A stretch of 64,000 nt of DNA from Ohtaekwangia koreensis. GTDB taxonomy: Bacteria; Bacteroidota; Bacteroidia; Cytophagales; Cyclobacteriaceae. The notes under the pieces were generated by a model. It worked only from the letters and a program-made list of their open reading frames with translations, was not told where the DNA came from and searched no databases. Shown here piece by piece: positions 54,589-63,472 of this stretch. The stretch is from assembly GCF_900167975.1 (NCBI RefSeq), contig NZ_FUZU01000004.1:310001-374000 (forward strand). Reading direction: 5' to 3'. Position 1 is the first letter of the stretch; each line of letters begins with the position of its first letter. The position numbers and the translations under genes are program-made.

Positions 54589-55365
54589 ATGAAGGTTGTT
54601 ATCATTGAAGACGAAATACCCGCGGCAGAAAAACTTGAGCGATACCTGCTGAAATATGATGCGACTATACAAATTATAGCACAGCTTGATTCTGTACAGA
54701 GCTCTGTTCCGTGGCTCCAGGAAAACCAGGACAACATCGATCTTATCTTTATGGACATCCAGCTAACGGATGGCCTAAGCTTCCAGATTTTCCAACAAGT
54801 GCAGGTGCGTAAGCCTGTTATTTTTACAACAGCCTATAATGAATTCGCTTTGGATGCCTTCAAGGTTAATAGTATAGATTACCTGTTGAAGCCTATCACT
54901 TTTACCGATCTTTCTGCAAGTCTGCACAAGCTGAGTGTACTGCGTGAGCAGTTCAGACTATATACGGATCAGTCGCAACGGATCCAGCAGGCCTTTACGG
55001 CTTCACGAAGCAATGCGTTCAAAAATCGTTTCATGGTGAAAGTTGGTGAGCATATTCGCTCCATCACTACCGATCAGATCAGCGTGCTATATGCTGAAGG
55101 CCGAGATGTATACCTGGTAACGAACCAGAATAAAAAATTCATCATTGACTATACACTTGAATCATTGGAAGATGTGTTGGATCCGCAGGTGTTCTTTCGC
55201 ATTAACAGAACCTTCATTGTAAATATCAATGCGATTAAAGATGTACTGATTTATTCCAACAGTCGCTTAAAGATTACACTGCTTCAGGAGTTTGACAAGG
55301 AAATCATTGTAAGCCGCGAAAAAGTCCAGGACTTCAAAACCTGGTTTGATGGTGCAACAAGATAA
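54589..55365 (+). CDS. LytTR-family response regulator
   Basis: The 258-residue protein has a receiver domain (1-120) with EDE at 7-9 and phosphoacceptor Asp56 in FMDIQL, conserved Thr in FTTAYN and Lys in LLKP, then a LytTR DNA-binding domain (about 150-255). It starts 1 bp after the pseudokinase gene, so it is the cognate output of the kinase/pseudokinase pair. Confidence 0.93.
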   Translation: MKVVIIEDEIPAAEKLERYLLKYDATIQIIAQLDSVQSSVPWLQENQDNIDLIFMDIQLTDGLSFQIFQQVQVRKPVIFTTAYNEFALDAFKVNSIDYLLKPITFTDLSASLHKLSVLREQFRLYTDQSQRIQQAFTASRSNAFKNRFMVKVGEHIRSITTDQISVLYAEGRDVYLVTNQNKKFIIDYTLESLEDVLDPQVFFRINRTFIVNINAIKDVLIYSNSRLKITLLQEFDKEIIVSREKVQDFKTWFDGATR

Positions 55366-55446
55366 TCCGCATCCCCTATATATGTGATCTGACAGGTATA
55401 ACCTTACAGCAAGAAAGTCGTATTTACTTGGCTATACTACTATACC

Positions 55447-55890
55447 ATGTCGGACCTCACCACATCTTTTTTTAAAACGGAAGCAGAGATTCTTCATTTG
55501 ATCGATGGCTTTAAAAACAGAACCTTACCAATAGAGCAATGGACGCATGAAGCGCACCTCATCACCGCGCTTTGGTTCAATAAAAATTACTCTGAATTTG
55601 AGGCCATCTGTTATCTACGAAGCGGAATCATTACTTATAACATCAGCGCAGGTGGCGAGAATACACATGAAAAAGGATACCACGAAACGCTTACACTTTT
55701 CTGGAGCAAGATCATCCGCGATTTTATACTGAAGAATGTGAACCTGCCGTTGATAGAACTTTGCGATACGCTTTTCAAAAGTGAGTGGACTTCAAAAGAA
55801 CTTCCGCTTCAATTCTATACGCGTGAGCTTTTATTTTCAGTACGGGCAAGAGCAACCTGGGTGGAGCCTGACAAACTAAGTCTTCGGTAG
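55447..55890 (+). CDS. Conserved hypothetical cytoplasmic protein
   Basis: The 147-residue protein has no signal peptide or membrane segment. It is helical with a notable set of His residues: WTHEAHL near residue 33, and THEKGYHETL near 78-87, which could bind a metal; a DinB-like helical-bundle role is conceivable but not supported. I do not recognise the family. It lies 81 bp after the LytTR gene on the same strand and may be read with that operon or from its own promoter. A terminator overlaps its stop codon. Confidence 0.7.
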   Translation: MSDLTTSFFKTEAEILHLIDGFKNRTLPIEQWTHEAHLITALWFNKNYSEFEAICYLRSGIITYNISAGGENTHEKGYHETLTLFWSKIIRDFILKNVNLPLIELCDTLFKSEWTSKELPLQFYTRELLFSVRARATWVEPDKLSLR

Positions 55891-55918
55891 TATATATAGC
55901 ATTTCGGCTATATATACT
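55889..55918 (+). terminator. Terminator hairpin overlapping the stop codon
   Basis: Perfect 12-bp arms AGTATATATAGC (55889-55900) and GCTATATATACT (55907-55918) with loop ATTTCG, then a short T run. The first arm includes the last two bases of the TAG stop. It may also serve the convergent PBP1A gene. Confidence 0.65.
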
Positions 55919-55974
55919 TTATTACACTGCTCTTCTACGCCTGTACATTTGATTGCGCTTTGCTTACACTACTG

Positions 55975-58236
55975 CTACTCTATCCTATCGAATTCTGAGG
56001 AAGTCTCTTCAGTTTCTTCCGGACATATCAATGATGCACCAAGGCCGGTGGCGGGCTGTGTGAACTCACCTTTCGGAAATCCCAACTCGGAATGACGATA
56101 AACCTTCGTCATGAATTTATCGAAGACCGGAAGCGCTGATTTCCCCCCCGAGCCAAAACTCCAGGATGGAAAATGAATACTCCGCTCGTCACCACCCACC
56201 CATACTCCGGTAACCAGATTATGTGTTATACCTATATACCAGCCATCGGAAGCATTATCGGTAGTACCCGTTTTGCCACCGACTTGATTGTTATCTACCA
56301 CTGCGCTGCTTAGTACACGCGAACTTCCGCCTTCTTCTTCCACACCACCGCGGAGCATGTGAATCATTTTATACGCTGTGCGCTCATCAGTAGCCTGCTT
56401 TTTCTCGATGGTGAAATTCTGGATAACGTTTCCGTACTTGTCTTCAATGCGGGTGATGTAATAGGGCTTTATATATATACCCAGATTGACAAAACTGCTA
56501 TACGCTCCTGCCATTTCGAGTAATGAGACATCGCTCGTGCCGAGGCCGAGTGAATATACCGGATCAAGCTTGCTGGTAATTCCCAATCGTTCTGCAAAGG
56601 CTGCTATATTTTCAGGCTTCTCGCGCTCCATGAGTTGCATGGTGATGGTATTCAACGACCGCGCCAAAGCTTGCCGCATCGTATATTTCGTGCCGGTTCC
56701 ATACGTTCCATTCGAGTTCGGCACCCTATAGATCGTTCCGTTCACTTTAATAGAAGGTGATATATCCTGGAACATATCGCAGGGTGAGTAGCCATCTTCT
56801 ATAGCTTTGCCATATACAAATGCCTTAAACGTAGATCCCGGCTGGCGCTTTGCCTGGCGTACATGATCAAATTTAAAATACGTATGGTTGATCCCTCCAA
56901 CCCATGCTTTGATCTCACCGGTCTTTGGATTCATAGACACCATTCCGGTTTGAAGGAAACGGTTATAGTATCGCAAGGAATCCATCGTGCTGAGCAATGT
57001 ATCACGATCTCCACGCCAGGTAAAAACACGCATGTGCTTTTTACGATTCAGTTCGATGCGGACTGAATCATCATCTTTACCATAGTGCTTCACCAGGTTT
57101 TTATATAGCTGAAGTCGCTTCACTTTCCGCTCAAGGAAATCCCTCATCTCTGTGCCCTGCGCATTTACCCACGGATTGCGCTGGCCCCAGGCTTTGTCAA
57201 AATCGTGTTGAAGTTTGCGCATGTGCTCAGCCATCGCTTCTTCTGCCAGGCGCTGCATGCGACTGTCAATCGTAGTATATATTTTCAATCCGGACTCGAC
57301 AAGGCTATAGTTATGTTCCTTGCACCACGCCTGCAAATCGTTCTGAAGGATCGTCCGGAAATAGGTTGCTATACCGCTGTTGTGGGTGGGCACAGAAAAA
57401 TTGAGCAGTAACGGAAGCGTACTGAGCGAATCATACTTCTGTTCAGATATATAGTTATGCTGCGCCAGTTTATATAATACATCATTGCGTTTCTTCTTGG
57501 CGCGTTCCGGATAATCAATCGGATTAAAACGGCTGGTCCCTTGCAGCATTCCTACCAATAGTGCTGCTTCCGGTATCGTAAGCGCCTTCGGCTGCTTATT
57601 AAAATAAGTTTCGGTCGCTATCTTGATTCCGTATGCATTATTATTAAAAGGCACCGTATTCAGATATAGGGCAATGATCTCCTCTTTTGTAAAAGTCTTT
57701 TCAAGCTTTACAGCAATGATCCATTCTTTTGTTTTACTGATCAGTAATTCTACAGGTGTACCCAGCGAAGACAATTTACCCTGGAGTTCTTTGCCTCGTG
57801 TTCTGAATAAATTCTTTGCTGTTTGCTGCGTTAATGTACTTCCCCCTCCTTGCGAGTTCAATGTTACAAACCCTTTGAGTACGCGCAGATACGACCAGAA
57901 ATCCATACCAGCATGTTCATAAAAGCGGTGGTCTTCAGAAATAAGAAGTGTCTTTACCAATAGCGGTGGAAGCTGTTCAAAAGTTACCTGGCTGCGGTTA
58001 TATGTAAAATACCGTCCGAGTGAAGCACCATCTGCCGAGATAACTTCTGAAGACAAGTCATTCTCCGGGTTCTCGATTTCACGCAAGCTTGGCAACGGCC
58101 CGAACAGATCAAATGGATTCTCGATGACGAGGTATACATACAACGGCATGCCTACTACAAAAGCGAAGAAGAGAATCCAGATGGCTTTGACAATCTTTTT
58201 GAACCAAGGCTTTTTGATTTGTAAAAAACGACTCAT
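55975..58236 (-). CDS. Penicillin-binding protein 1A-type bifunctional peptidoglycan synthase
   Basis: The 753-residue inner-membrane protein has one N-terminal anchor helix (about 15-38). The GT51 glycosyltransferase domain (about 70-260) carries catalytic Glu101 in ISEDHRFYEHAG and GGSTLTQQ. The transpeptidase domain has Ser468-Thr-Phe-Lys471 (STFK), Ser527-Leu-Asn (SLN) and KTGTT starting at Lys655. It polymerises and cross-links peptidoglycan in the periplasm. Size and motif order match class A PBPs of Bacteroidota. It converges on the preceding hypothetical gene; the upstream region is the 3' side of the third SusC/D operon. Confidence 0.95.
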   Translation of the reverse strand: MSRFLQIKKPWFKKIVKAIWILFFAFVVGMPLYVYLVIENPFDLFGPLPSLREIENPENDLSSEVISADGASLGRYFTYNRSQVTFEQLPPLLVKTLLISEDHRFYEHAGMDFWSYLRVLKGFVTLNSQGGGSTLTQQTAKNLFRTRGKELQGKLSSLGTPVELLISKTKEWIIAVKLEKTFTKEEIIALYLNTVPFNNNAYGIKIATETYFNKQPKALTIPEAALLVGMLQGTSRFNPIDYPERAKKKRNDVLYKLAQHNYISEQKYDSLSTLPLLLNFSVPTHNSGIATYFRTILQNDLQAWCKEHNYSLVESGLKIYTTIDSRMQRLAEEAMAEHMRKLQHDFDKAWGQRNPWVNAQGTEMRDFLERKVKRLQLYKNLVKHYGKDDDSVRIELNRKKHMRVFTWRGDRDTLLSTMDSLRYYNRFLQTGMVSMNPKTGEIKAWVGGINHTYFKFDHVRQAKRQPGSTFKAFVYGKAIEDGYSPCDMFQDISPSIKVNGTIYRVPNSNGTYGTGTKYTMRQALARSLNTITMQLMEREKPENIAAFAERLGITSKLDPVYSLGLGTSDVSLLEMAGAYSSFVNLGIYIKPYYITRIEDKYGNVIQNFTIEKKQATDERTAYKMIHMLRGGVEEEGGSSRVLSSAVVDNNQVGGKTGTTDNASDGWYIGITHNLVTGVWVGGDERSIHFPSWSFGSGGKSALPVFDKFMTKVYRHSELGFPKGEFTQPATGLGASLICPEETEETSSEFDRIE

Positions 58237-58436
58237 TCGAGACTAAAGGGTTTATGGCAGATACTTCGACAGGTCAATTATCGCCTGAAGTACTTTAATC
58301 TTTTCGGAGAAAACAAGGGGCTGGCTATATTTCAAATCTGCCTTCCGGGTATGAGCAACCTTAGAGATAAAAACGGAAAGAATTAGCAATCGCAGAATAC
58401 GTCTAGTATTAACATATATAGTCTCAAAACGATTAC

Positions 58437-58473
58437 AAAAAAAAAGGGGCTGCCAATAGTTTTGACAAGCCCC
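58437..58473 (-). terminator. Terminator of the third SusC/D operon
   Basis: A GGGGCT/AGCCCC stem (58446-58451 with 58468-58473) is followed on the minus strand by nine T. It starts 24 bp after the susD-3 stop. Confidence 0.8.
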
Positions 58474-58496
58474 CCTAACCCAAATCAAATTATTAA

Positions 58497-60074
58497 TTAG
58501 TAACCATCATTTTGCTCCAGTAAAGGATTCAATTGCCTGGCGTTAGTCGGAATCGGATAAAGACGTTTTCGCACATCTGTATCAGTTTTGAATCCCCACG
58601 AATTCTCGAACTTCCCGAAGCGAATCATATCATTCCGATGCCAATTCTCTCCTACAAATTCGCGTGTGCGTTCTTCATATATAAATTCAAGATCTACGTC
58701 CGCCAATGCATCGGCAGTCGTGCGCTTGCTGCGTACTTCATTTACCAATGACACGGGTGTATGTCCCTGGGTTGCCGTTCCGCCACGCAAAATTGCTTCC
58801 GCTTTCATTAGCAGTATATCTGAGTAACGGAAGACTGGTAGATCTGTATTTTGATTCCGGTTCGATGAAGTGCTATCCGGATAATACTTTATACTTCTAT
58901 ACCCCATGTTCCATGACTTCTCATCGTTACCAGTATCAAACGGACGCGAACCGCGGAGCTCAATATCAGGTGTCAGTTCAACGTGATATACAATAGGATC
59001 TTTTGCATCTGATCCGGTATACGTTTCATCAAAACCAATTTTGGTAGTATTCACGGTAATGGGTGTGCCATTGAAGAAATATTGCTTACCCGTTAACCAA
59101 AGTTGTGTACGGATATCATCCGGGTCATCGAAGTATGCATAGAACGATGGGATCGTACTCATCGGTGCACTCGGATCGTAGTTCAAACTATATTTCTTCC
59201 TTAAGGAACGTGGCAGCCAATACCGGTTATAAAGCATATAGCCATTGGGTGTTGTGGGATTAAAAGGAACTGCAAAGATGAATTCCTTTATGGACGGACC
59301 ATTGTTAAAGAAAAACATTTTCTTATAGTCACTCTCCACCAGGTAATCTCCTGCGTTGATCACACTGTCGCATGCAATGATAGCATCGTTCAACCGATTC
59401 GTTCCGTTATATACCGTAGCATTGAGATACATCTTGGCGAGCAAGGCATAGGCGGTATATTTATTCGGACGGCCATACGTTGGCAAGCCAGTCTCACGGC
59501 TTAAGTATGGAAGGGATTCCTGGATTTCATTTTCTATAAATGTAAATACTTCTTCACGGGGTGTTGTGCCGGGTGGTGTAACATCACCGAATTTTGTCAC
59601 AACCGGTATATTTCCCCACAGGTCCATCATCATATAGTATGTCAATGCACGCAACACGCGAAGTTCGGCTATCGCTTTAAGTCTATCGGCATCATCACCT
59701 TCACCGATGAGCTCAAGCACTTTGTTTGTATTGGCAATCACGTTGCTCAGATAATTCCAGGCGTCCAACACGAAACCGTGGTCGGCTGTCCAGGTATGTT
59801 TATGAAGTTGCTCATAGCGCCCTTGATCGTACCAGTTCCCACCACGTGCAGGCATAATGGATTCATCGGTGCTGAGTGTTTGCAAGAACCAATACTTGAC
59901 TGCATAGTCAAAACGGAATGCGCTATAGGCAGCCGCTGCTGCCGCTACAAAGTGTTCTTCACGGGTAGGAAAGTTATCCTCCGTTAATTGTGTAGATATA
60001 TCCAGCTCAAGATCATGACACGAATTGAGTGTTGTAGCAAGAAGGATTACGAGTATATATTTTATACGTTTCAT
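58497..60074 (-). CDS. RagB/SusD family nutrient-binding lipoprotein (SusD-3)
   Basis: I use the ATG at 60074 because it gives a standard lipoprotein signal with lipobox TLNSC; an ATG 33 bp upstream at 60107 would place charged residues before the signal. The protein is about 525 residues with LRVLRALTYYMMMDLWGNIPVV and FRYSDILLMKAEAILRGG, both usual SusD helices. It follows SusC-3 on the same strand. The substrate is unknown; no glycoside hydrolase lies in this operon. Confidence 0.93.
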   Translation of the reverse strand: MKRIKYILVILLATTLNSCHDLELDISTQLTEDNFPTREEHFVAAAAAAYSAFRFDYAVKYWFLQTLSTDESIMPARGGNWYDQGRYEQLHKHTWTADHGFVLDAWNYLSNVIANTNKVLELIGEGDDADRLKAIAELRVLRALTYYMMMDLWGNIPVVTKFGDVTPPGTTPREEVFTFIENEIQESLPYLSRETGLPTYGRPNKYTAYALLAKMYLNATVYNGTNRLNDAIIACDSVINAGDYLVESDYKKMFFFNNGPSIKEFIFAVPFNPTTPNGYMLYNRYWLPRSLRKKYSLNYDPSAPMSTIPSFYAYFDDPDDIRTQLWLTGKQYFFNGTPITVNTTKIGFDETYTGSDAKDPIVYHVELTPDIELRGSRPFDTGNDEKSWNMGYRSIKYYPDSTSSNRNQNTDLPVFRYSDILLMKAEAILRGGTATQGHTPVSLVNEVRSKRTTADALADVDLEFIYEERTREFVGENWHRNDMIRFGKFENSWGFKTDTDVRKRLYPIPTNARQLNPLLEQNDGY

Positions 60075-60106
60075 TGGATTAATTTTTAGGTTCAACTCAG
60101 GCCGCA

Positions 60107-63100
60107 TTAAAACGAAGCATTTACGCCTACCAGGAATGTGCGAGTCTTCGGATAAAAATTCCGGGCATCCACACCGGGTGCGGTACCACCTTGGTTGATC
60201 TCCGGATCTATACCTTTATAGTTGGTTATCAAAAACAAGTTATTAACCGAAACATATAGGCGTAATCGCTTAACGTCCTGTCCCAGGTTTTTGAAATTAT
60301 ACCCCAGCGTTGCATTGTCCAATCGCACATAATTTCCACTTTCCATAAAGCGTGAAGAGTAACGATACGAGTTAAAATCATTTACAGATTCAGATGCAGC
60401 ATCCACAGGGATGTTGTTGATCGTTGCTGTACCGGGTCTGAATAAATCAGCGCGCGTTACGTTCATGATCTTGTTTCCAAAAACGCCACGGAAGAAAAGA
60501 TTCAGATCGAAATTTTTATAGCGGAGATTGTTTGTCCAGCCCAGCAATAATTTAGGTTGCGCATTGCCGAGAACCTGGTAATCAGCAACAGACAACTGCG
60601 TTGGATCCGAAGTTAACGTGCCATCACTGTTTACATATTGCGAAACACCACTCTCATTTTTTCCGGCATATTTATAGGTATAGAATGTACCAATCGGTTG
60701 TCCACTCATCAAAACCTGGATTGATGCCCCGGATTGTCCACCGCCATCAGGTGTAAAGATCCGTATACTATCGGCTTTGAAAACATCGTTCGATAGCGTT
60801 ACAATCTTGTTTTTATTATGCGCCAGGTTAAGCGTAGTGTGCCAGCTGAAATCAGCTTTGCTTACTACGTTCGAACTCAGCGATAGCTCATATCCTCTAT
60901 TGGATACTTCACCTACGTTAGCAACCAGTTGTGAATACAAATACTGGTTTGTATTTACAGGGTAAGGATATATAACATCGGTTGTACGTTTGTCATATAC
61001 TTCTAACGAGCCACTCACCTTATCTGATAGTATAGAAAAATCAAGACCTATATTGGCCGTTGCTGTTTTCTCCCAACGCAAATCAGGGTTTTCATTTTGA
61101 ATAGCACTGATGGCATTGATCGTGTTGCCCAGGTATTCCGTTGTACCTACAAAGCCATAGAGCAATCTTGAAGTATAGGCGTTAAACCCTGATGAGTTCC
61201 CTGTAACACCGTAGCTGGCGCGCAGCTTCAGGTCACTAACTATACTTACATTGTCCATAAATGCTTCTTTGGAAATTCTCCATCCTGCACCAACGGATGG
61301 AAAGTATCCCCACCGGTGATTTACACCAAATGCAGATGAGCCATCTCTTCGCACTGATACCTGGAGCAAGAAGCGTTCGTCATAATCATATTTAACGCGA
61401 ACGAAATTAGAGATCAACCGTATTTGATCATATAGACTTGGTCCGTAGTTCACACGAAAATCTTTGATCGCATAGGGATTACCGAGACCTAAGTTATTAT
61501 AGGTTAAATCATCTGTTAGGAAATTGGTGCTGGAGGCTTGAAAGCCATCACCATTTGTATTCTCTTGCCAGGAGTAGCCCAGTACGGCATTCACAGCGTG
61601 TCTGCCGAATTCTTTATCCCAGGATATATAGTTCTCAAAAATGATATTGGTATACTGATACGTATTGCGCACGGCTAATCCATCTCTACCGGTAATGTTA
61701 ATACTCGTTGGATTTTCCGGAGGATCGGGTGTACTTCTTACGCTCTCAAATGTATTGGTAAAGTAACTATTGTAGTACGCGCCATAATTTGTCGTTAACC
61801 TCTGATAGGAAGCCTGAAGATTATACTTCAGGTTGAAAGGCAATTGAAGTTGTGCACTGAACGATCCTAATATAGTATTGTACTTGGAACGCTCCTCTGC
61901 ATTTTCCAGCATAGCCACAGGGTTGTAATCGTTGTTATGGTTATTGCTGGTAAATTCGAAATACGTATTATCAGCGTTTCGCACAGGAACCGTTGGCAGA
62001 AAACTTACCATCTGCGATAATACAGTATTGCGATAAGGAATATATTTAGCATCGCTGAATGAATTTGTTAACGAGATGCCTAGCTTCAGTTTATCACGGA
62101 ATGCTTTCTGTTCTACAGCCAGCTTTGCTATAATTCTTTTCAGACCGCTTTCGCGAATCACACCCTCCTGGTTAAAGTAATTCAGACTCGCGATATAGGT
62201 TGTTTTATCGCCACCGCCACTCAGGGAAAGATTATGATTATGCGAAACCGCTGTGCTGCGTTGCACTTCCTTCTGCCAGTTGGTGTTTGCGCCAACGTCA
62301 TCAGCCGGATTGAATGCAAGTCCGTTATCCGTTACAAAATTACGGAGTTGATTTGCATCCATCATTTCATATTCATGCGACACTTTGTCGATGCCAACAT
62401 AGCCGCTATAGGTTAACAAGCCTTCCCCTTTTGTCGGACGTTTCGTCGTGACTATAATTACACCATTCGCGCCACGGTTTCCATATATAGCAGTGGCGGA
62501 AGCATCCTTCAATACATCAATAGAAGTTATATCATCCGGTGCAATAAGGGATATATCTGCACCTATAACACCATCAATCACAAACAATGGTGACTGCGCT
62601 CCGTCACGCAACGTAGAGGCTCCACGCAGAACAATAGCGGCTGCACGGTTTGGATCTCCACTCCGTGATATATTAAGACCTGGTACTTTTCCCTGCAGCA
62701 GTTGCCCTACATCACTGATGGCACCGCGATTCAAATCTTCTGTCTTAATAGTACTGATTGCACTCGTAAGATTTTTACGCGACTCTGTTCCATATCCAAC
62801 CACCACAATTTCAGTCAAGGTGGTAATATCTTCCATCAAGAGCATATCAATTACAGTCCTTCCATTGACAGGAACTTCCTCTGCAAGAAAGCCTATAAAT
62901 GAAAACACGAGCGTTGCACTTTCATTCGGCACGGTAATAAAATAATTTCCATCGGCATCCGTAGTAGCACCACTGCCAGTACCTTTTACCTGAATGGAAA
63001 CGCCTGGCAGAGGGCCATCGCTCGAAGTAACTTTTCCTTTGACTTGCAGCGTATTTTGTGCCGCTACATCATCACTTAAAAATCCGGTTATACTAAATAA

Positions 63101-63139
63101 CAGGATTAACCATAGGTACAATTTTCTCATAGGCTTCAT
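60107..63139 (-). CDS. SusC/RagA-type TonB-dependent outer-membrane transporter (SusC-3)
   Basis: The frame opens at 63187 with a TTG, but the ATG at 63139 gives a proper signal peptide ending in DDVAAQ, so I start there (about 1010 residues). A regulatory-like beta domain with LPGVSIQVKGTGSG, the VVVGYGTESRKNL signature, a plug with LQGKVPGLNI and GNRGANGVIIVTTK, and a barrel ending in RTFLVGVNASF are present. A LacI-type operator palindrome lies 89-102 bp upstream, suggesting control different from SusC-1 and SusC-2. Confidence 0.94.
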   Translation of the reverse strand: MKPMRKLYLWLILLFSITGFLSDDVAAQNTLQVKGKVTSSDGPLPGVSIQVKGTGSGATTDADGNYFITVPNESATLVFSFIGFLAEEVPVNGRTVIDMLLMEDITTLTEIVVVGYGTESRKNLTSAISTIKTEDLNRGAISDVGQLLQGKVPGLNISRSGDPNRAAAIVLRGASTLRDGAQSPLFVIDGVIGADISLIAPDDITSIDVLKDASATAIYGNRGANGVIIVTTKRPTKGEGLLTYSGYVGIDKVSHEYEMMDANQLRNFVTDNGLAFNPADDVGANTNWQKEVQRSTAVSHNHNLSLSGGGDKTTYIASLNYFNQEGVIRESGLKRIIAKLAVEQKAFRDKLKLGISLTNSFSDAKYIPYRNTVLSQMVSFLPTVPVRNADNTYFEFTSNNHNNDYNPVAMLENAEERSKYNTILGSFSAQLQLPFNLKYNLQASYQRLTTNYGAYYNSYFTNTFESVRSTPDPPENPTSINITGRDGLAVRNTYQYTNIIFENYISWDKEFGRHAVNAVLGYSWQENTNGDGFQASSTNFLTDDLTYNNLGLGNPYAIKDFRVNYGPSLYDQIRLISNFVRVKYDYDERFLLQVSVRRDGSSAFGVNHRWGYFPSVGAGWRISKEAFMDNVSIVSDLKLRASYGVTGNSSGFNAYTSRLLYGFVGTTEYLGNTINAISAIQNENPDLRWEKTATANIGLDFSILSDKVSGSLEVYDKRTTDVIYPYPVNTNQYLYSQLVANVGEVSNRGYELSLSSNVVSKADFSWHTTLNLAHNKNKIVTLSNDVFKADSIRIFTPDGGGQSGASIQVLMSGQPIGTFYTYKYAGKNESGVSQYVNSDGTLTSDPTQLSVADYQVLGNAQPKLLLGWTNNLRYKNFDLNLFFRGVFGNKIMNVTRADLFRPGTATINNIPVDAASESVNDFNSYRYSSRFMESGNYVRLDNATLGYNFKNLGQDVKRLRLYVSVNNLFLITNYKGIDPEINQGGTAPGVDARNFYPKTRTFLVGVNASF

Positions 63140-63227
63140 TGAGTTTGGGTAAACAATCGTGAATTCAACACGATACGAACATGACAATTAAACAGCAGTT
63201 ATTCCAACGCAATTCATACTTTACTTA

Positions 63228-63241
63228 CGAAACCGGTTTCG
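63228..63241. promoter_or_regulatory. Perfect palindrome CGAAACCGGTTTCG, LacI/GalR-type operator
   Basis: A 14-bp self-complementary site with central CCGG and AAAC/GTTT half-sites, as is typical for LacI/GalR-family regulators. It lies 89-102 bp upstream of the SusC-3 ATG. No LacI-type gene is in the window. Confidence 0.6.
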
Positions 63242-63262
63242 CAGAGTATATTGCTATATGCA

Positions 63263-63290
63263 ACTTCTTCGCAACACATTGCGAAGAAGT
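63263..63290. repeat. 12-bp perfect inverted repeat between SusC-3 and DUF4142
   Basis: Arms ACTTCTTCGCAA (63263-63274) and TTGCGAAGAAGT (63279-63290) with a CACA spacer. No T run follows on either strand, so an operator or leader structure is more likely than a terminator. Confidence 0.6.
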
Positions 63291-63472
63291 GCAAAGAGAA
63301 ACTTAGATATATAGGTTGTAACACACAATTAATGATATTATTCCTCAGATGCTTGTTACAGGAGACATAACATTGACACTTTCTCGATGATTAAGTATAC
63401 ATACTACTACCCACAACGTTATTATATGTGTTTAGGCATAGTATTTTAAATTAAGCTTTAAAATATAGCTAC

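Larger units (their letters stand above)
63140..63472. other. Divergent region, SusC-3 / DUF4142 lipoprotein
   Basis: These 333 bp contain a 14-bp palindrome (63228-63241) and a 12-bp-arm inverted repeat (63263-63290), listed separately, and TGATATTATT at 63333-63342, which weakly recalls the elements upstream of SusC-1. No gene is seen. Confidence 0.6.
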
